Source of the DNA: Maritalea porphyrae
GTDB taxonomy: Bacteria > Pseudomonadota > Alphaproteobacteria > Rhizobiales > Devosiaceae
DNA: 64,000 bases
Direction of reading: 5' to 3'
Assembly: GCF_030159895.1 (NCBI RefSeq)
Contig: NZ_BSNI01000002.1
Location: 374,039-438,038, forward strand
A program made the position numbers and the translations under genes. Position 1 is the stretch's first letter. Each line of letters begins with the position of its first letter. Of this stretch, positions 18,657 through 27,566 are shown piece after piece. The notes beneath the pieces are model-generated. The model was not told where the DNA came from. It did no database searches and worked only from the letters and a program-made list of their open reading frames with translations.

Positions 18657-19675
18657 CGGCTTTGAAAGCACGCGACGTTGAGGGTTTTGTTGCAAAACCT
18701 GATCTGACCGCTGGTATGATCCTCATTTATGGTCCGGACGCTGGCCGCGTGCGTGAAACCACAGACCGCCTGCAGGCACATTTCCATTCTAAAGATGCTG
18801 ATCCAATGGCACTGGTCAGCTTACAGTTTGGCGACTTTGAAAACCCAGGCGAACGTATATCGGTCGAAGCAAACACACCCTCTATGTTTGGTGACCAACG
18901 TGTGATCCGCGTACGCGGCGCCACCAATGCCTTCGCCAAGGAGATTGAACAAACAGTAGATGAAGGCTTTGATGCCATTTTGCTTGTTGAAGCAGGCAAC
19001 CTCACCCCAAAAGATGCATTGCGCAAAATGGCTGAAAAACAAAAAACAGCCCGTGCGGTCCCTTGTTTCGCAGATGATGCGCGCAGCTTAACGCAGCTCG
19101 CGCGTGAAATGTTTCAAAAGGCGCAAATATCGATTGATTCTGACGCCCTTCGCGGTCTGATCGATGTATTGGGCAACGATCGACAAATCACCCGCCTTGA
19201 AGTTGAAAAGCTAATTCTATTTGCGCAAGACAGCAAACAGGTCACCTATAATGACGTGATGGTTTTATGCGGCGATAATGCAGCTGAAACTATGGACGAA
19301 ATTTTGGACAGCGCGGGCACTGGCCATGTTCAAAAACTGGACACCGCACTTTCCCGCGCCTTTAGTTCAGGCACCCATTCGTCGGCAATTCTCACCCGCT
19401 CGCTGATGCACTTCTCGAACCTTCGCGAAATGCGTGCCGCCTATGATCAAGGTAAGACATTGCAAGAGATTCTAAGCGGCGGCCGGTTTCGGGTTCACTT
19501 TTCGCGCAAGAGCGCAATGGAAAGTCAGGTTAGGTCTTGGTCGGCACAAAACCTGGCCGCAGCATGCGCACGTCTACAAACCACCGTTCTTGAAACCCGC
19601 AAGAATGCTAATCTGGACACCGAGCACACAAGACAAGCCCTGTTAGCAATTGCAACTATTGCGGCGCGCAACTGA
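18653..19675 (+). CDS. holA: DNA polymerase III subunit delta
   Basis: The 340-residue protein opens the beta clamp in the clamp loader. It has the delta N-terminal AAA-like fold without a working Walker A (MILIYGPDAGRVRETTDRL), the central LIDVLGNDRQITRLEVEKLILFA region, and a helical C-terminal collar domain. The start is TTG 18653, whose last bases overlap the lptE stop (TTGA), a coupling arrangement. It ends the leuS-lptE-holA operon. Confidence 0.92.
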   Translation: MTALKARDVEGFVAKPDLTAGMILIYGPDAGRVRETTDRLQAHFHSKDADPMALVSLQFGDFENPGERISVEANTPSMFGDQRVIRVRGATNAFAKEIEQTVDEGFDAILLVEAGNLTPKDALRKMAEKQKTARAVPCFADDARSLTQLAREMFQKAQISIDSDALRGLIDVLGNDRQITRLEVEKLILFAQDSKQVTYNDVMVLCGDNAAETMDEILDSAGTGHVQKLDTALSRAFSSGTHSSAILTRSLMHFSNLREMRAAYDQGKTLQEILSGGRFRVHFSRKSAMESQVRSWSAQNLAAACARLQTTVLETRKNANLDTEHTRQALLAIATIAARN

Positions 19676-19690
19676 AATCTATGTCATTTG

Positions 19691-19715
19691 GTTTCACTCA
19701 ATTCTGCCGTGAAAC
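19691..19715. repeat. Split parS-like inverted repeat (GTTTCAC-N11-GTGAAAC)
   Basis: The two exact halves of the parS core, GTTTCAC and GTGAAAC, are separated by 11 bases, about one helical turn. It starts 15 bases after the holA stop and is followed by ATTTT, so a weak holA terminator is the plain alternative reading. Confidence 0.4.
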
Positions 19716-20038
19716 ATTTTGGCTTGCATAAAACCAACTCAGATTTTGTTTTTCGCGTTGCAAAAAACGGCTCTCTCGTCGAGCAGATTTAATTTAATTG
19801 ACCTATGGGACAAGCTGAGTCACCAGACAGCACAACACAACTCAGCATTTATGACGTGTTTTCTAGGTAACTCATTGAATTTAAATATAAAATTTATCTT
19901 CAATTGCCGTTTTTGGTGATGTTCGGAATCGCATCAAATCGACCCATTTCTACCCCTTTTTTGCAATTTCATCATTTTAGGGGCTCACCGATTCAAATTT
20001 GTTCCCAGTCCCTACAACATGCTCGAAATGCCGTGAAA

Positions 20039-20066
20039 CAAAAAGGGACGCCAAATTGGCGTCCCC
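20039..20066 (-). terminator. Rho-independent terminator after parB
   Basis: Read leftward, GGGGACGCC pairs with GGCGTCCC around a short AT loop and is followed by five T residues. It lies 31 bases beyond the parB stop and closes the leftward operon. Confidence 0.9.
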
Positions 20067-20096
20067 AAAATCTCAATCCTAAAAGGCATATAAAGT

Positions 20097-20984
20097 CTAT
20101 CGAGATTGCAATCGCTGACAAATGTCATCCAACTGTTCAAGCGTGCGATATTTAATCTCAAGTTTGCCGCCGCGCTCTTTGTGATCAATAGATACTTTTA
20201 GCCCCAGCACATCGCTCAGCGTTTTTTCAAGCGCCAAAGTGTCAGCATCTTTTGCAGCTTTAGCAGATTTGGATGGTTTATCGCTTGTTGCTTCTGACTG
20301 TGCCTGCTTCTGCGCTAAATTCTCAGCTTCACGTACGCTCAAACCACCATCAATTATTCGCTTGGCAAGTTCACTCGGGTTTGAAGCTGTAATCAATGCC
20401 CGGGCGTGACCGGCTGACAAGGCGCCATCGGAAACGGCTTGCTGAACGTCAGTAGGCAATTTCATCAATCGTAGCGTATTCGCCACATGGCTTCGGCTCT
20501 TACCAATCACTTGGGCCAGATCAGCTTGCGTATAGCCAAACTGCTGCATCAATTGATCATAACCTTTTGATTCTTCGATAGAATTAAGGTCAGCACGCTG
20601 CACGTTTTCAATAATAGCAAGCTCAAGTGCCTCACGATCATCCACCTCGCGGATAATCACCGGCACCTCGTGTAGACCAGCTCGCTGCGCTGCACGCCAG
20701 CGGCGCTCACCAGCCACCAATTCATACTGATCCGGCTCAACCGGGCTCGGACGCACCAACAGTGGCTGCATCACACCCTTTTCACGGATCGAATTTGTTA
20801 GATCTTCCAGGTCTTCGGGAGCAAAATGCCGGCGTGGGTTATTAGGACTTGCAATAATGAACTCCACAGGCAGACGACGAATACCGTCACCGCTTGTGAT
20901 ACGTGTTGCTTCCACCGGGGGCACATCACCAATCAAGGCTGCCAAACCACGACCAAGTCTAGAATTTGTGTTTTTATCGTTCAT
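20097..20984 (-). CDS. parB: Chromosome-partitioning protein ParB
   Basis: The 295-residue CTPase binds parS and spreads along DNA. The N-terminal nuclease-like domain carries the ParB boxes SPNNPRRHF and GERRWRAAQRAGLHEVPVI (the CTP-binding arginine motif). The central helix-turn-helix is in YTQADLAQVIGKSRSHVANTLRL (about residues 150-175), and the C-terminal dimer domain reads LKVSIDHKERGGKLEIKY. It follows parA by nine bases. Multiple parS sites lie within 5 kb upstream in rsmG, mnmG and mnmE. Confidence 0.96.
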   Translation of the reverse strand: MNDKNTNSRLGRGLAALIGDVPPVEATRITSGDGIRRLPVEFIIASPNNPRRHFAPEDLEDLTNSIREKGVMQPLLVRPSPVEPDQYELVAGERRWRAAQRAGLHEVPVIIREVDDREALELAIIENVQRADLNSIEESKGYDQLMQQFGYTQADLAQVIGKSRSHVANTLRLMKLPTDVQQAVSDGALSAGHARALITASNPSELAKRIIDGGLSVREAENLAQKQAQSEATSDKPSKSAKAAKDADTLALEKTLSDVLGLKVSIDHKERGGKLEIKYRTLEQLDDICQRLQSR

Positions 20985-20993
20985 TTTGTCGTC

Positions 20994-21797
20994 CTATGCC
21001 GCCGTCAATCGACGTTCACGCTTGATCACTTCAGTGGCCAGATGCAAATAGGCCTGGCTTCCCGCACATTTCAAATCATATAACAATGCCGGTTTCCCAT
21101 ATGAAGGGGCCTCAGAAAGCCGTACATTTCTTGGGATAACGGTTTCATATACCAGATCACCAAGATGCGACCGCACATCGCTAAGCACCTGATTTGAAAG
21201 ATTATTTCTCTTGTCATACATCGTCATAACCACACCTTGAATATAAAGGTTAGGATTAAGACTTGATTTGATTTGCTCAATTGTCTGTAGCAACTGACTT
21301 AGCCCTTCGAGCGCGAAGAACTCACATTGCATCGGAACCAAAACAGCGTCAGCCGCCGCCAGAGAATTAATCGTAAGCAGGTTAAGTGATGGCGGACAAT
21401 CAATCAAAATGTAGGTAATTGGCTTACCATCAAATATGATATCGCCCGCCCTACTTAAGGCATTGCGCAAACGAAACGCCCGGTCTCCATGGTCAGAAAT
21501 CGCCATCTCGAGGCCCAAAAGATCCATGGTTGAAGGCACAACCACCACATTTGGCACATTTGTGCTGACAATGGCGTCTTGAAGTTCAACTTCGCCCGTC
21601 ATCAAATCATATGCAGAATACTGCCGCGCCTGCCGGTCAATACCAAAGCCTGTACTGGCATTGCCTTGAGGGTCAATATCAACAATCAACACGCGCTCGC
21701 CAATCGCTGCAAGTGCCGTCGCCAAGTTGATAGCGGTCGTTGTTTTACCAACGCCACCCTTCTGGTTTGCCAATGTAAGAATGCGCGGCTGTACCAC
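20994..21797 (-). CDS. parA: Chromosome-partitioning ATPase ParA
   Basis: The 267-residue Walker-type ATPase moves ParB-parS complexes toward the new pole. It has the deviant Walker A KGGVGKTTT near residue 17, Walker A' DIDPQGNAS near 45, and Walker B ILIDCPPS near 125. The frame opens at TTG 21812, but GGAGG sits just before a GTG at 21795-21797, which gives the standard length and N-terminus (VVQPRILTLANQKGG). I use that start. It lies in the rsmG-parA-parB block read away from the putative origin. Confidence 0.95.
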   Translation of the reverse strand: MVQPRILTLANQKGGVGKTTTAINLATALAAIGERVLIVDIDPQGNASTGFGIDRQARQYSAYDLMTGEVELQDAIVSTNVPNVVVVPSTMDLLGLEMAISDHGDRAFRLRNALSRAGDIIFDGKPITYILIDCPPSLNLLTINSLAAADAVLVPMQCEFFALEGLSQLLQTIEQIKSSLNPNLYIQGVVMTMYDKRNNLSNQVLSDVRSHLGDLVYETVIPRNVRLSEAPSYGKPALLYDLKCAGSQAYLHLATEVIKRERRLTAA

Positions 21798-21818
21798 AAG
21801 CTCCTCCAACAACAGATT

Positions 21819-22469
21819 TTAGCGCTGTTTGAGACCAGAAATAGCCAATATGACGGAATCGGGTGCTACAACACTGCTAAATGTCGCAATATCATAGCTC
21901 CAATTTGACTTCGATGCTGCAATTTCTTCATCATATCCACGGCCTTTTTGCAATAAGGCCACCGAATCGACGCCAAAATGCGGCATACAAATCTCGAACA
22001 TCGAAGACAAATCCGTAAAACCTCGGGCAGTGATTGTACCCACATACACATTCTCGGGCAGTACAAATGACTCAGCGCGAACATCGTGGACCGTGCAGTT
22101 TAGGCCAAGTGTGCGAGAAATATGACGTAAAAACGAGCATTTACGGCTATTCGCCTCAATCAGATGAACCTTAAGGTCTGTCTGCTTAAAAGCAATTGCC
22201 AATACTATGGCAGGCAATCCCCCGCCACTTCCATAGTCCAGAATAATGCCGCGATTTGGATCTATATGCTTTGCAAGTTGAAAACTATCTAGAAAGTGTC
22301 TGGACCAAATTTCTGACAATGTTTCACGTGAAACAAGGTTTTTGACCTTTTGCCACCGAACAAGCTCCTGTGCGTATTTTTGCAGGTCTGGAATGATGGT
22401 TTGTGTCGACAGGTCCATATCCATACAGAGCTTTTCAATTTCTTTCAAAGCGTCCTGTTCCGAGATCAT
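21819..22469 (-). CDS. rsmG: 16S rRNA (guanine-N7) methyltransferase RsmG
   Basis: The 216-residue SAM-dependent enzyme methylates G527 of 16S rRNA. The SAM-binding glycine loop is ILDYGSGGGLPAIVLA near residue 70, followed by HLIEANSRKCSFLR and the catalytic-region ARGFTDL. Loss of rsmG in bacteria gives low-level streptomycin resistance. The gene stands between mnmG and parA as in most alphaproteobacteria and contains the perfect parS site at 22320. Confidence 0.94.
   Translation of the reverse strand: MISEQDALKEIEKLCMDMDLSTQTIIPDLQKYAQELVRWQKVKNLVSRETLSEIWSRHFLDSFQLAKHIDPNRGIILDYGSGGGLPAIVLAIAFKQTDLKVHLIEANSRKCSFLRHISRTLGLNCTVHDVRAESFVLPENVYVGTITARGFTDLSSMFEICMPHFGVDSVALLQKGRGYDEEIAASKSNWSYDIATFSSVVAPDSVILAISGLKQR
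22320..22335 (+). other. parS site, perfect palindrome
   Basis: TGTTTCACGTGAAACA matches the bacterial parS consensus at all 16 positions. It lies inside rsmG, about 6.5 kb from the putative origin. This is the only copy in the window without a GANTC site. Confidence 0.95.
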
Positions 22470-22475
22470 AATGAA

Positions 22476-24353
22476 TTATCCGACTTTGCCGATAGATGTT
22501 TCACGTGAATCCCAGCGCTTCGCCGCCGCAAGAATGAGCATAATCGCGGCCGGCGTCATGCCTTCAATACGTTGTGCCTGTGCTATCGTCGTTGGGTTGT
22601 GAAGACGCAATTTTTGACACATTTCCTTCGACAGGCCATCTAAGCCTTCATAATCGATGCCTTCGGGAATGCGTCGATTTTCATCCCGGCGCACCGCTTC
22701 CACATCGGCACGCTGCCGGTCCAAATAGACAGCGTATTGAGCATCAACACAAACTTGTTCCAAAATGTCAGACGTAAACTTGTTTACCTCTGGCCAAATC
22801 CTGGCAATGGTCTCCAATTCAACATCGGGATGGGAGAGCAGTTGGAATGCGCTTCGCCGAACACCGTCAGCATTTACCTTGATCCCATGTGCTTTTGCCT
22901 CGGTTGGCGTCAGTTGAAGGCGTTCTAGCAGCGATCGGGCTTCATTCAGCGCCGCCATACGCGCTTCGAAAACGCGTCGGCGCTCTTCGCCAACTAAACC
23001 ACAATCAATGCCATGTTGAGTTAAACGTTGATCTGCATTGTCAGAACGCAAATGCAGGCGGAATTCCGCCCGGCTGGTAAACATGCGATAAGGTTCTGTC
23101 ACGCCGCGTGTCACCAAATCATCAACCATCACAGCTATATAGCTTTCAGTCCGAGAAAACCGGATAGGTTCGCCGCCGGTTGCACGCTTTGCCGCATTAG
23201 CACCCGCCAACAGCCCCTGTGCCCCAGCTTCTTCGTAGCCGGTTGTCCCGTTAATCTGCCCAGCCAAAGACAAACCAAGCAATTTCTTCAATTGCAGCGT
23301 ATGATCCAATTCTCTTGGATCAATATAGTCATATTCTATGGCGTAGCCAGACTGATTGATTATAGCATTTTCGCACCCAGGCAGGGAACGCACGATATCC
23401 AATTGAACATCCTCAGGCAAACTCGTCGAAATACCATTCGGATAGATATTGTCGTCATCCAACCCTTCGGGTTCTAAGAAAATTTGGTGCGAATCTCGAT
23501 CTGCGAACCGTACGATCTTATCTTCAATCGACGGACAATAGCGTGGGCCTTTGCTCTCAATACGACCTGAATACATTGCCGATTTAGAAAGATTGTCTTC
23601 GATAATCTTATGTGTACCTGCATGAGTACGCGTAACGTAACAAGGCACCTGCTGCACAGTAATCTTCTCAGTCAGTGCAGACATGGGTTCCAGGTCAACA
23701 TCGCCATGCTGAACCTCTAGAACGTCCCAGTTTATACTGTTTCGATCTAACCGAGGTGGGGTGCCGGTCTTTAGTCGACCCAACTGTAGTCCCAATGATT
23801 CCAAGCGCTTAGATAGGCCAAGCACTGGCTTTTCACCCACGCGACCCGCAGGTATCTGCTTTTCGCCCAAGTGGATAAGACCGCGCAAGAAAGTACCCGT
23901 TGTCAATACAACTTCACGCGCACCAATCCGTGTACTATCCCCCAACACGACACCAGCGATCACACCATTGTCTACGATCAGATCGTCAACTTCACCTTCA
24001 ATAACCGCAAGGTTCGATTGTTGGGCAATCGCTGCCTGCATGGCATTGCGGTAAAGCTTGCGATCTGCCTGCATGCGCGGACCACGCACTGCTGGACCCT
24101 TACGTCGATTGAGCAGCCGATATTGAATGCAGGCCTGGTCAGCAACGCGCGCCATTAAGCCATCAAGCGCATCAATTTCACGCACCAAGTGGCCTTTTCC
24201 CAATCCGCCAATTGCTGGATTACAAGACATTTCGCCAATCTTTGCGCGGCTATGAGTAACCAGAGCTGTACGTGCACCAAGGCGTGCAGATGCGGCAGCG
24301 GCTTCACAGCCCGCATGTCCACCACCTACAATAATGACGTCAAATCTTTCCAT
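22476..24353 (-). CDS. mnmG: tRNA uridine-5-carboxymethylaminomethyl enzyme MnmG
   Basis: The 625-residue flavoprotein works with MnmE to modify the wobble uridine of several tRNAs. It shows the FAD-binding [13 protein letters not shown] at the N-terminus, the two conserved active-site regions ([23 protein letters not shown] and the [13 protein letters not shown] stretch), and the C-terminal helical MnmE-binding domain (residues about 550-625). The start at ATG 24351-24353 has AGGTG five bases upstream; a TTG one codon earlier is less likely. A parS site at 22497 falls near its 3' end. Confidence 0.96.
   Translation of the reverse strand: MERFDVIIVGGGHAGCEAAAASARLGARTALVTHSRAKIGEMSCNPAIGGLGKGHLVREIDALDGLMARVADQACIQYRLLNRRKGPAVRGPRMQADRKLYRNAMQAAIAQQSNLAVIEGEVDDLIVDNGVIAGVVLGDSTRIGAREVVLTTGTFLRGLIHLGEKQIPAGRVGEKPVLGLSKRLESLGLQLGRLKTGTPPRLDRNSINWDVLEVQHGDVDLEPMSALTEKITVQQVPCYVTRTHAGTHKIIEDNLSKSAMYSGRIESKGPRYCPSIEDKIVRFADRDSHQIFLEPEGLDDDNIYPNGISTSLPEDVQLDIVRSLPGCENAIINQSGYAIEYDYIDPRELDHTLQLKKLLGLSLAGQINGTTGYEEAGAQGLLAGANAAKRATGGEPIRFSRTESYIAVMVDDLVTRGVTEPYRMFTSRAEFRLHLRSDNADQRLTQHGIDCGLVGEERRRVFEARMAALNEARSLLERLQLTPTEAKAHGIKVNADGVRRSAFQLLSHPDVELETIARIWPEVNKFTSDILEQVCVDAQYAVYLDRQRADVEAVRRDENRRIPEGIDYEGLDGLSKEMCQKLRLHNPTTIAQAQRIEGMTPAAIMLILAAAKRWDSRETSIGKVG
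22497..22512 (+). other. parS site (14 of 16) in the 3' end of mnmG
   Basis: TGTTTCACGTGAATCC differs from consensus at positions 14 and 16. The change at 14 creates GAATC, a GANTC methylation site, at 22507-22511. Confidence 0.8.
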
Positions 24354-24364
24354 CAAAACACCTA

Positions 24365-24380
24365 TGTTTCACGTGAATCA
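24365..24380 (+). other. parS site (15 of 16) between mnmG and mnmE
   Basis: TGTTTCACGTGAATCA differs from consensus only at position 14, again creating GAATC. It begins in the 24-base gap between mnmE and mnmG and runs into the last codon of mnmE. Confidence 0.88.
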
Positions 24381-25694
24381 TTTTCCGATACAGAAGCCGG
24401 AAAACAACTCATCCAAAACGTCTTCAGTACCAACTTCACCAATAAGCCGTGCTAAACTGTATGAAGAAATTCTGAGTTCTTCTGCTAAGAGTTCAGGTGC
24501 ATACACCAAATTGGCAGCACGATCCAGCGCATCAATCGATAGTGATAAAGCTTGCTTGTCTCGTGCATGCGATATTAGACCTGTTTCACGTGAATCATGT
24601 TCAGCATATACGCACGCTTTCAACAGCCGCTTCAGTTCGTCAATCCCCTCACCGCTTTTAACACTGATTTCACAATTCACATCCAAACATTCAATGGTTG
24701 TTTCACGTGAATCTCGCTTGGTACCAATTACCATATCGAAATCAAAGCCAACAGGAAGCGTGCCATCGTCTGTTAGACCAATCACGATATCAGCATTTTT
24801 TGCAGAACGAATTGAACGCTCAATACCGATTTGTTCCACTTCATCTATGGTTTCTCTTACGCCTGCCGTATCCGCCAAGACAAATAGAACCCCATCAAGA
24901 TCAATTTCCACTTCGATAACATCACGCGTGGTGCCCGGCACATCTGTGACAATTGCCGTATCTGATCTGGCTAGGTAATTAAGGAGCGAAGACTTGCCAA
25001 CATTGGGCTTGCCAACCAAAGCGACGCGGACCCCTTCCCTAATCATCCGCCCATGATCAAAACTTTGTAGCTCAACATTGATGGTGCTTCGCAGCGCGGT
25101 CAATTCATTCAAATAGTTTTGTGGAAGATCAAACGGGACATCATCTTCGTCGGAGAAATCCAGACGCGCCTCAATTTCTGCGCGAAGACGAAGCATTTGT
25201 TGCCGCCAATCTATGATCTTGTCGTTCAATCCACCCCGCATACGCGAAACAGCGAGACGTCGTTGGCTCTCCGTTCGAGCATCAATAAGATCAGCAATGC
25301 CTTCAACACGTGTTAGATCAAGTTTGCCATTCTCAAACGCTCGACGGGTGAATTCCCCAGGTTCTGCAAGACGAACATGTTCTAACGCCGTCATTTGATC
25401 CAAAACGAACTGCACAACGGCGCGACTACCATGCAACTGCAATTCCAACAGATCTTCACCGCTGAAACTATTTGGATTTGGAAAAAAGAGGACAAGTCCT
25501 TCGTCAACGACAATGCCATCAATTGGCGATATCAGTTTCGCAAATTTTGCGACGCGCGCATCAGGTAATAGAATACCAAAATGCGCGCAAATAGTCCTGG
25601 CACCGGGCCCAGAAGCCCGGATTACAGCAACACCCGACGGCAATTGACCCGATGACAGCGCGACGATGGTGTCTTGATGCTGTCCTTGTGTCAT
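24378..25694 (-). CDS. mnmE: tRNA modification GTPase MnmE
   Basis: The 438-residue GTPase partners MnmG. It has the N-terminal tetrahydrofolate-binding domain (VAVIRASGPGA), a helical domain interrupted by the G domain with P-loop GKPNVGKSSLLN near residue 225, DTAG near 272, and the C-terminal FCIGK motif whose cysteine is essential. Two parS sites lie within the gene and a third at its stop codon. It is part of the leftward block rho-mnmE-mnmG-rsmG-parA-parB. Confidence 0.96.
   Translation of the reverse strand: MTQGQHQDTIVALSSGQLPSGVAVIRASGPGARTICAHFGILLPDARVAKFAKLISPIDGIVVDEGLVLFFPNPNSFSGEDLLELQLHGSRAVVQFVLDQMTALEHVRLAEPGEFTRRAFENGKLDLTRVEGIADLIDARTESQRRLAVSRMRGGLNDKIIDWRQQMLRLRAEIEARLDFSDEDDVPFDLPQNYLNELTALRSTINVELQSFDHGRMIREGVRVALVGKPNVGKSSLLNYLARSDTAIVTDVPGTTRDVIEVEIDLDGVLFVLADTAGVRETIDEVEQIGIERSIRSAKNADIVIGLTDDGTLPVGFDFDMVIGTKRDSRETTIECLDVNCEISVKSGEGIDELKRLLKACVYAEHDSRETGLISHARDKQALSLSIDALDRAANLVYAPELLAEELRISSYSLARLIGEVGTEDVLDELFSGFCIGK
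24582..24597 (+). other. parS site (15 of 16) inside mnmE
   Basis: TGTTTCACGTGAATCA, identical to the site at 24365, carries the same position-14 change that creates GAATC. Confidence 0.88.
24699..24714 (+). other. parS site (14 of 16) inside mnmE
   Basis: TGTTTCACGTGAATCT differs from consensus at positions 14 and 16 and contains GAATC. It lies 117 bases from the previous site, and together with 24365 forms a cluster of three within 350 bases. Confidence 0.82.
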
Positions 25695-25705
25695 TTGTGG
25701 GCTCG

Positions 25706-26971
25706 TTATGTATTCATGGAGTCAAAGAAGTCAGAATTTGTTTTTGTCTGACGAAGTTTGTCGAGCAAGAACTCAATAGCATCAACAGTGCCCATTGGGT
25801 TCAAGATACGGCGCAACACATACATCTTTTTCAAAAGATCAGGTGCAACCAACAGGTCTTCTTTACGTGTACCTGACTTCGTGATGTCGATGGCTGGGAA
25901 CACGCGCTTGTCAGCAACTTTGCGATCAAGAACAATTTCAGAGTTACCTGTACCCTTAAATTCTTCAAAGATCACTTCATCCATCCGGCTACCCGTATCA
26001 ATCAAAGCGGTAGAAATAATGGTCAGAGAGCCGCCATCTTCGATATTACGCGCAGCACCAAAGAATCGTTTTGGGCGCTGCAGTGCATTTGCGTCCACAC
26101 CACCGGTCAATACTTTACCCGACGATGGTACAACAGTGTTATAAGCACGACCCAAACGGGTGATCGAATCGAGGAGGATTACAACATCACGCTTGTGTTC
26201 AACAAGCCGTTTTGCTTTTTCGATAACCATTTCAGCCACTTGAACGTGTCGACTGGCCGGTTCATCAAATGTTGATGAAATAACCTCACCGCGCACAGAA
26301 CGTTGCATATCGGTCACTTCTTCTGGACGTTCGTCAATTAACAGAACGATCAAATAACACTCTGGATGATTGGTCGCGATTGATTGAGCAATATTTTGCA
26401 GCAATACGGTTTTACCAGTTCTTGGCGGCGCAACGATCAATGCACGTTGGCCTTTACCAAGCGGCGCAACCAAATCAATAATCCGGGCGCTTTTGTCTTT
26501 TACTGCCGGGTCCTGCACTTCCATATTGAAGCGCTCATCCGGATAAAGTGGCGTTAGGTTATCAAAGTTGATTTTGTGGCGAGCACGCTCAGGCTCTTCA
26601 AAGTTAACTGTATTGACTTTTAAAAGCGCAAAATAACGTTCACCATCCTTTGGCGAGCGAATTTGTCCTTCAACAGTATCCCCAGTACGCAAAGAAAATT
26701 TTCTTATTTGCGAAGGACTTACATAGATATCATCGGGGCCAGGCAAATAGTTCGCATCAGGACTACGCAGAAAACCAAATCCATCCGGTAAAACCTCAAC
26801 AACGCCTTCACCGGTAATGTCGACATCGTTAGATGCAAGTTGCTTCAATATAGCAAACATCAATTCCTGTTTGCGCAAAGTGCTTGCATTTTCAACTTCT
26901 ACCTGTTCGGCAAAAGCCAAGAGTTCGGCTGGATTTTTAGCCTTAAGCTCGCTGAGCTTCATATTCTGCAT
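25706..26971 (-). CDS. rho: Transcription termination factor Rho
   Basis: The 421-residue hexameric RNA helicase ends transcripts. It has the N-terminal helix bundle ([15 protein letters not shown]), the RNA-binding cold-shock-like domain with [22 protein letters not shown], Walker [14 protein letters not shown] near residue 180, and Walker [18 protein letters not shown]. Length and sequence are typical of alphaproteobacteria. The ATG at 26969-26971 is taken as start; a second ATG three codons later is possible. It is 165 bases downstream of hemJ in the origin-proximal leftward block. Confidence 0.97.
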   Translation of the reverse strand: MQNMKLSELKAKNPAELLAFAEQVEVENASTLRKQELMFAILKQLASNDVDITGEGVVEVLPDGFGFLRSPDANYLPGPDDIYVSPSQIRKFSLRTGDTVEGQIRSPKDGERYFALLKVNTVNFEEPERARHKINFDNLTPLYPDERFNMEVQDPAVKDKSARIIDLVAPLGKGQRALIVAPPRTGKTVLLQNIAQSIATNHPECYLIVLLIDERPEEVTDMQRSVRGEVISSTFDEPASRHVQVAEMVIEKAKRLVEHKRDVVILLDSITRLGRAYNTVVPSSGKVLTGGVDANALQRPKRFFGAARNIEDGGSLTIISTALIDTGSRMDEVIFEEFKGTGNSEIVLDRKVADKRVFPAIDITKSGTRKEDLLVAPDLLKKMYVLRRILNPMGTVDAIEFLLDKLRQTKTNSDFFDSMNT

Positions 26972-27136
26972 AAAGGACGTACCCTGAGGCTGGCAGATAA
27001 CAATTAAGGGGTGGGGAGACGTAAACCGAGGTCGATTTCTTTAAAAGGACCAATGTGTTTCGTTAGAGTTGGCGGTGTATATCGCAAAAAACCCTGTGTG
27101 ACAAGGAAAAATCATTACCTGCGACCAAACGTAACG

Positions 27137-27562
27137 TTAAAACGGCTTCACAATCACCATGATAACAATGACAATCATCAACAAGGTTGGCACCTCGTTG
27201 ATCATGCGGAAAAACTTTGTAGATTTTGTGTTTTCATTTTGCGCAAAAGCCCGCTGATAGGAAGCTAGATGAAAATGAACGCCGGTTAGGCCGATGATAG
27301 AAAAACCTTTCACCCAAGCCCAAATATCGTCAATGGCCACCATCTGAAAACCAAAAGCCAACCACAGTCCAAAAACCCAAGAACTGATCATAGCCGGAGT
27401 CATAATCGCCTTAAGCAATCGACGCTCCATAACAATAAAGGTTTCAGACTGTTTTGAACCAGCTTCCGCATCACAATGATAAACAAAAAGCCGCGGCAGA
27501 TACAAAAGACCTGCCATCCAAGCAATAACAGAAATCACATGTAAGGCTTTAACCCATTCCAT
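27137..27562 (-). CDS. hemJ: Protoporphyrinogen IX oxidase HemJ
   Basis: The 141-residue inner-membrane protein has four predicted helices. The conserved histidine and arginine stretches of HemJ are visible: KALHVISVIAWMAGLLYLPRLFVYH, with the essential His near residue 8. It oxidises protoporphyrinogen IX to protoporphyrin IX in haem synthesis in bacteria lacking HemY and HemG. It follows hemE by four bases, so the two haem genes are cotranscribed. Confidence 0.93.
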   Translation of the reverse strand: MEWVKALHVISVIAWMAGLLYLPRLFVYHCDAEAGSKQSETFIVMERRLLKAIMTPAMISSWVFGLWLAFGFQMVAIDDIWAWVKGFSIIGLTGVHFHLASYQRAFAQNENTKSTKFFRMINEVPTLLMIVIVIMVIVKPF

Positions 27563-27566
27563 CGCG

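Larger units (their letters stand above)
19676..20096. other. Non-coding gap between convergent holA and parB
   Basis: The 421 bases carry no convincing gene. They are AT-rich in the middle (around 19850-19890). Two copies of TGCCGTGAAACA occur, at 19705-19716 and 20029-20040, each containing a parS half-site. The first is matched by GTTTCAC at 19691-19697, giving a parS palindrome split by 11 bases. The parB terminator is at the right end. Confidence 0.6.

Noticed and set aside
24334-24978. Long rightward open frame opposite mnmE
   Set aside because: It lies entirely antisense to the mnmE 3' end, has no ribosome site or recognisable domain, and is explained by codon bias of the real gene.
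27011-27136. Possible small rightward gene between hemJ and rho
   Set aside because: The open frame runs antisense into hemJ, lacks a ribosome site and has no similarity to known small proteins.
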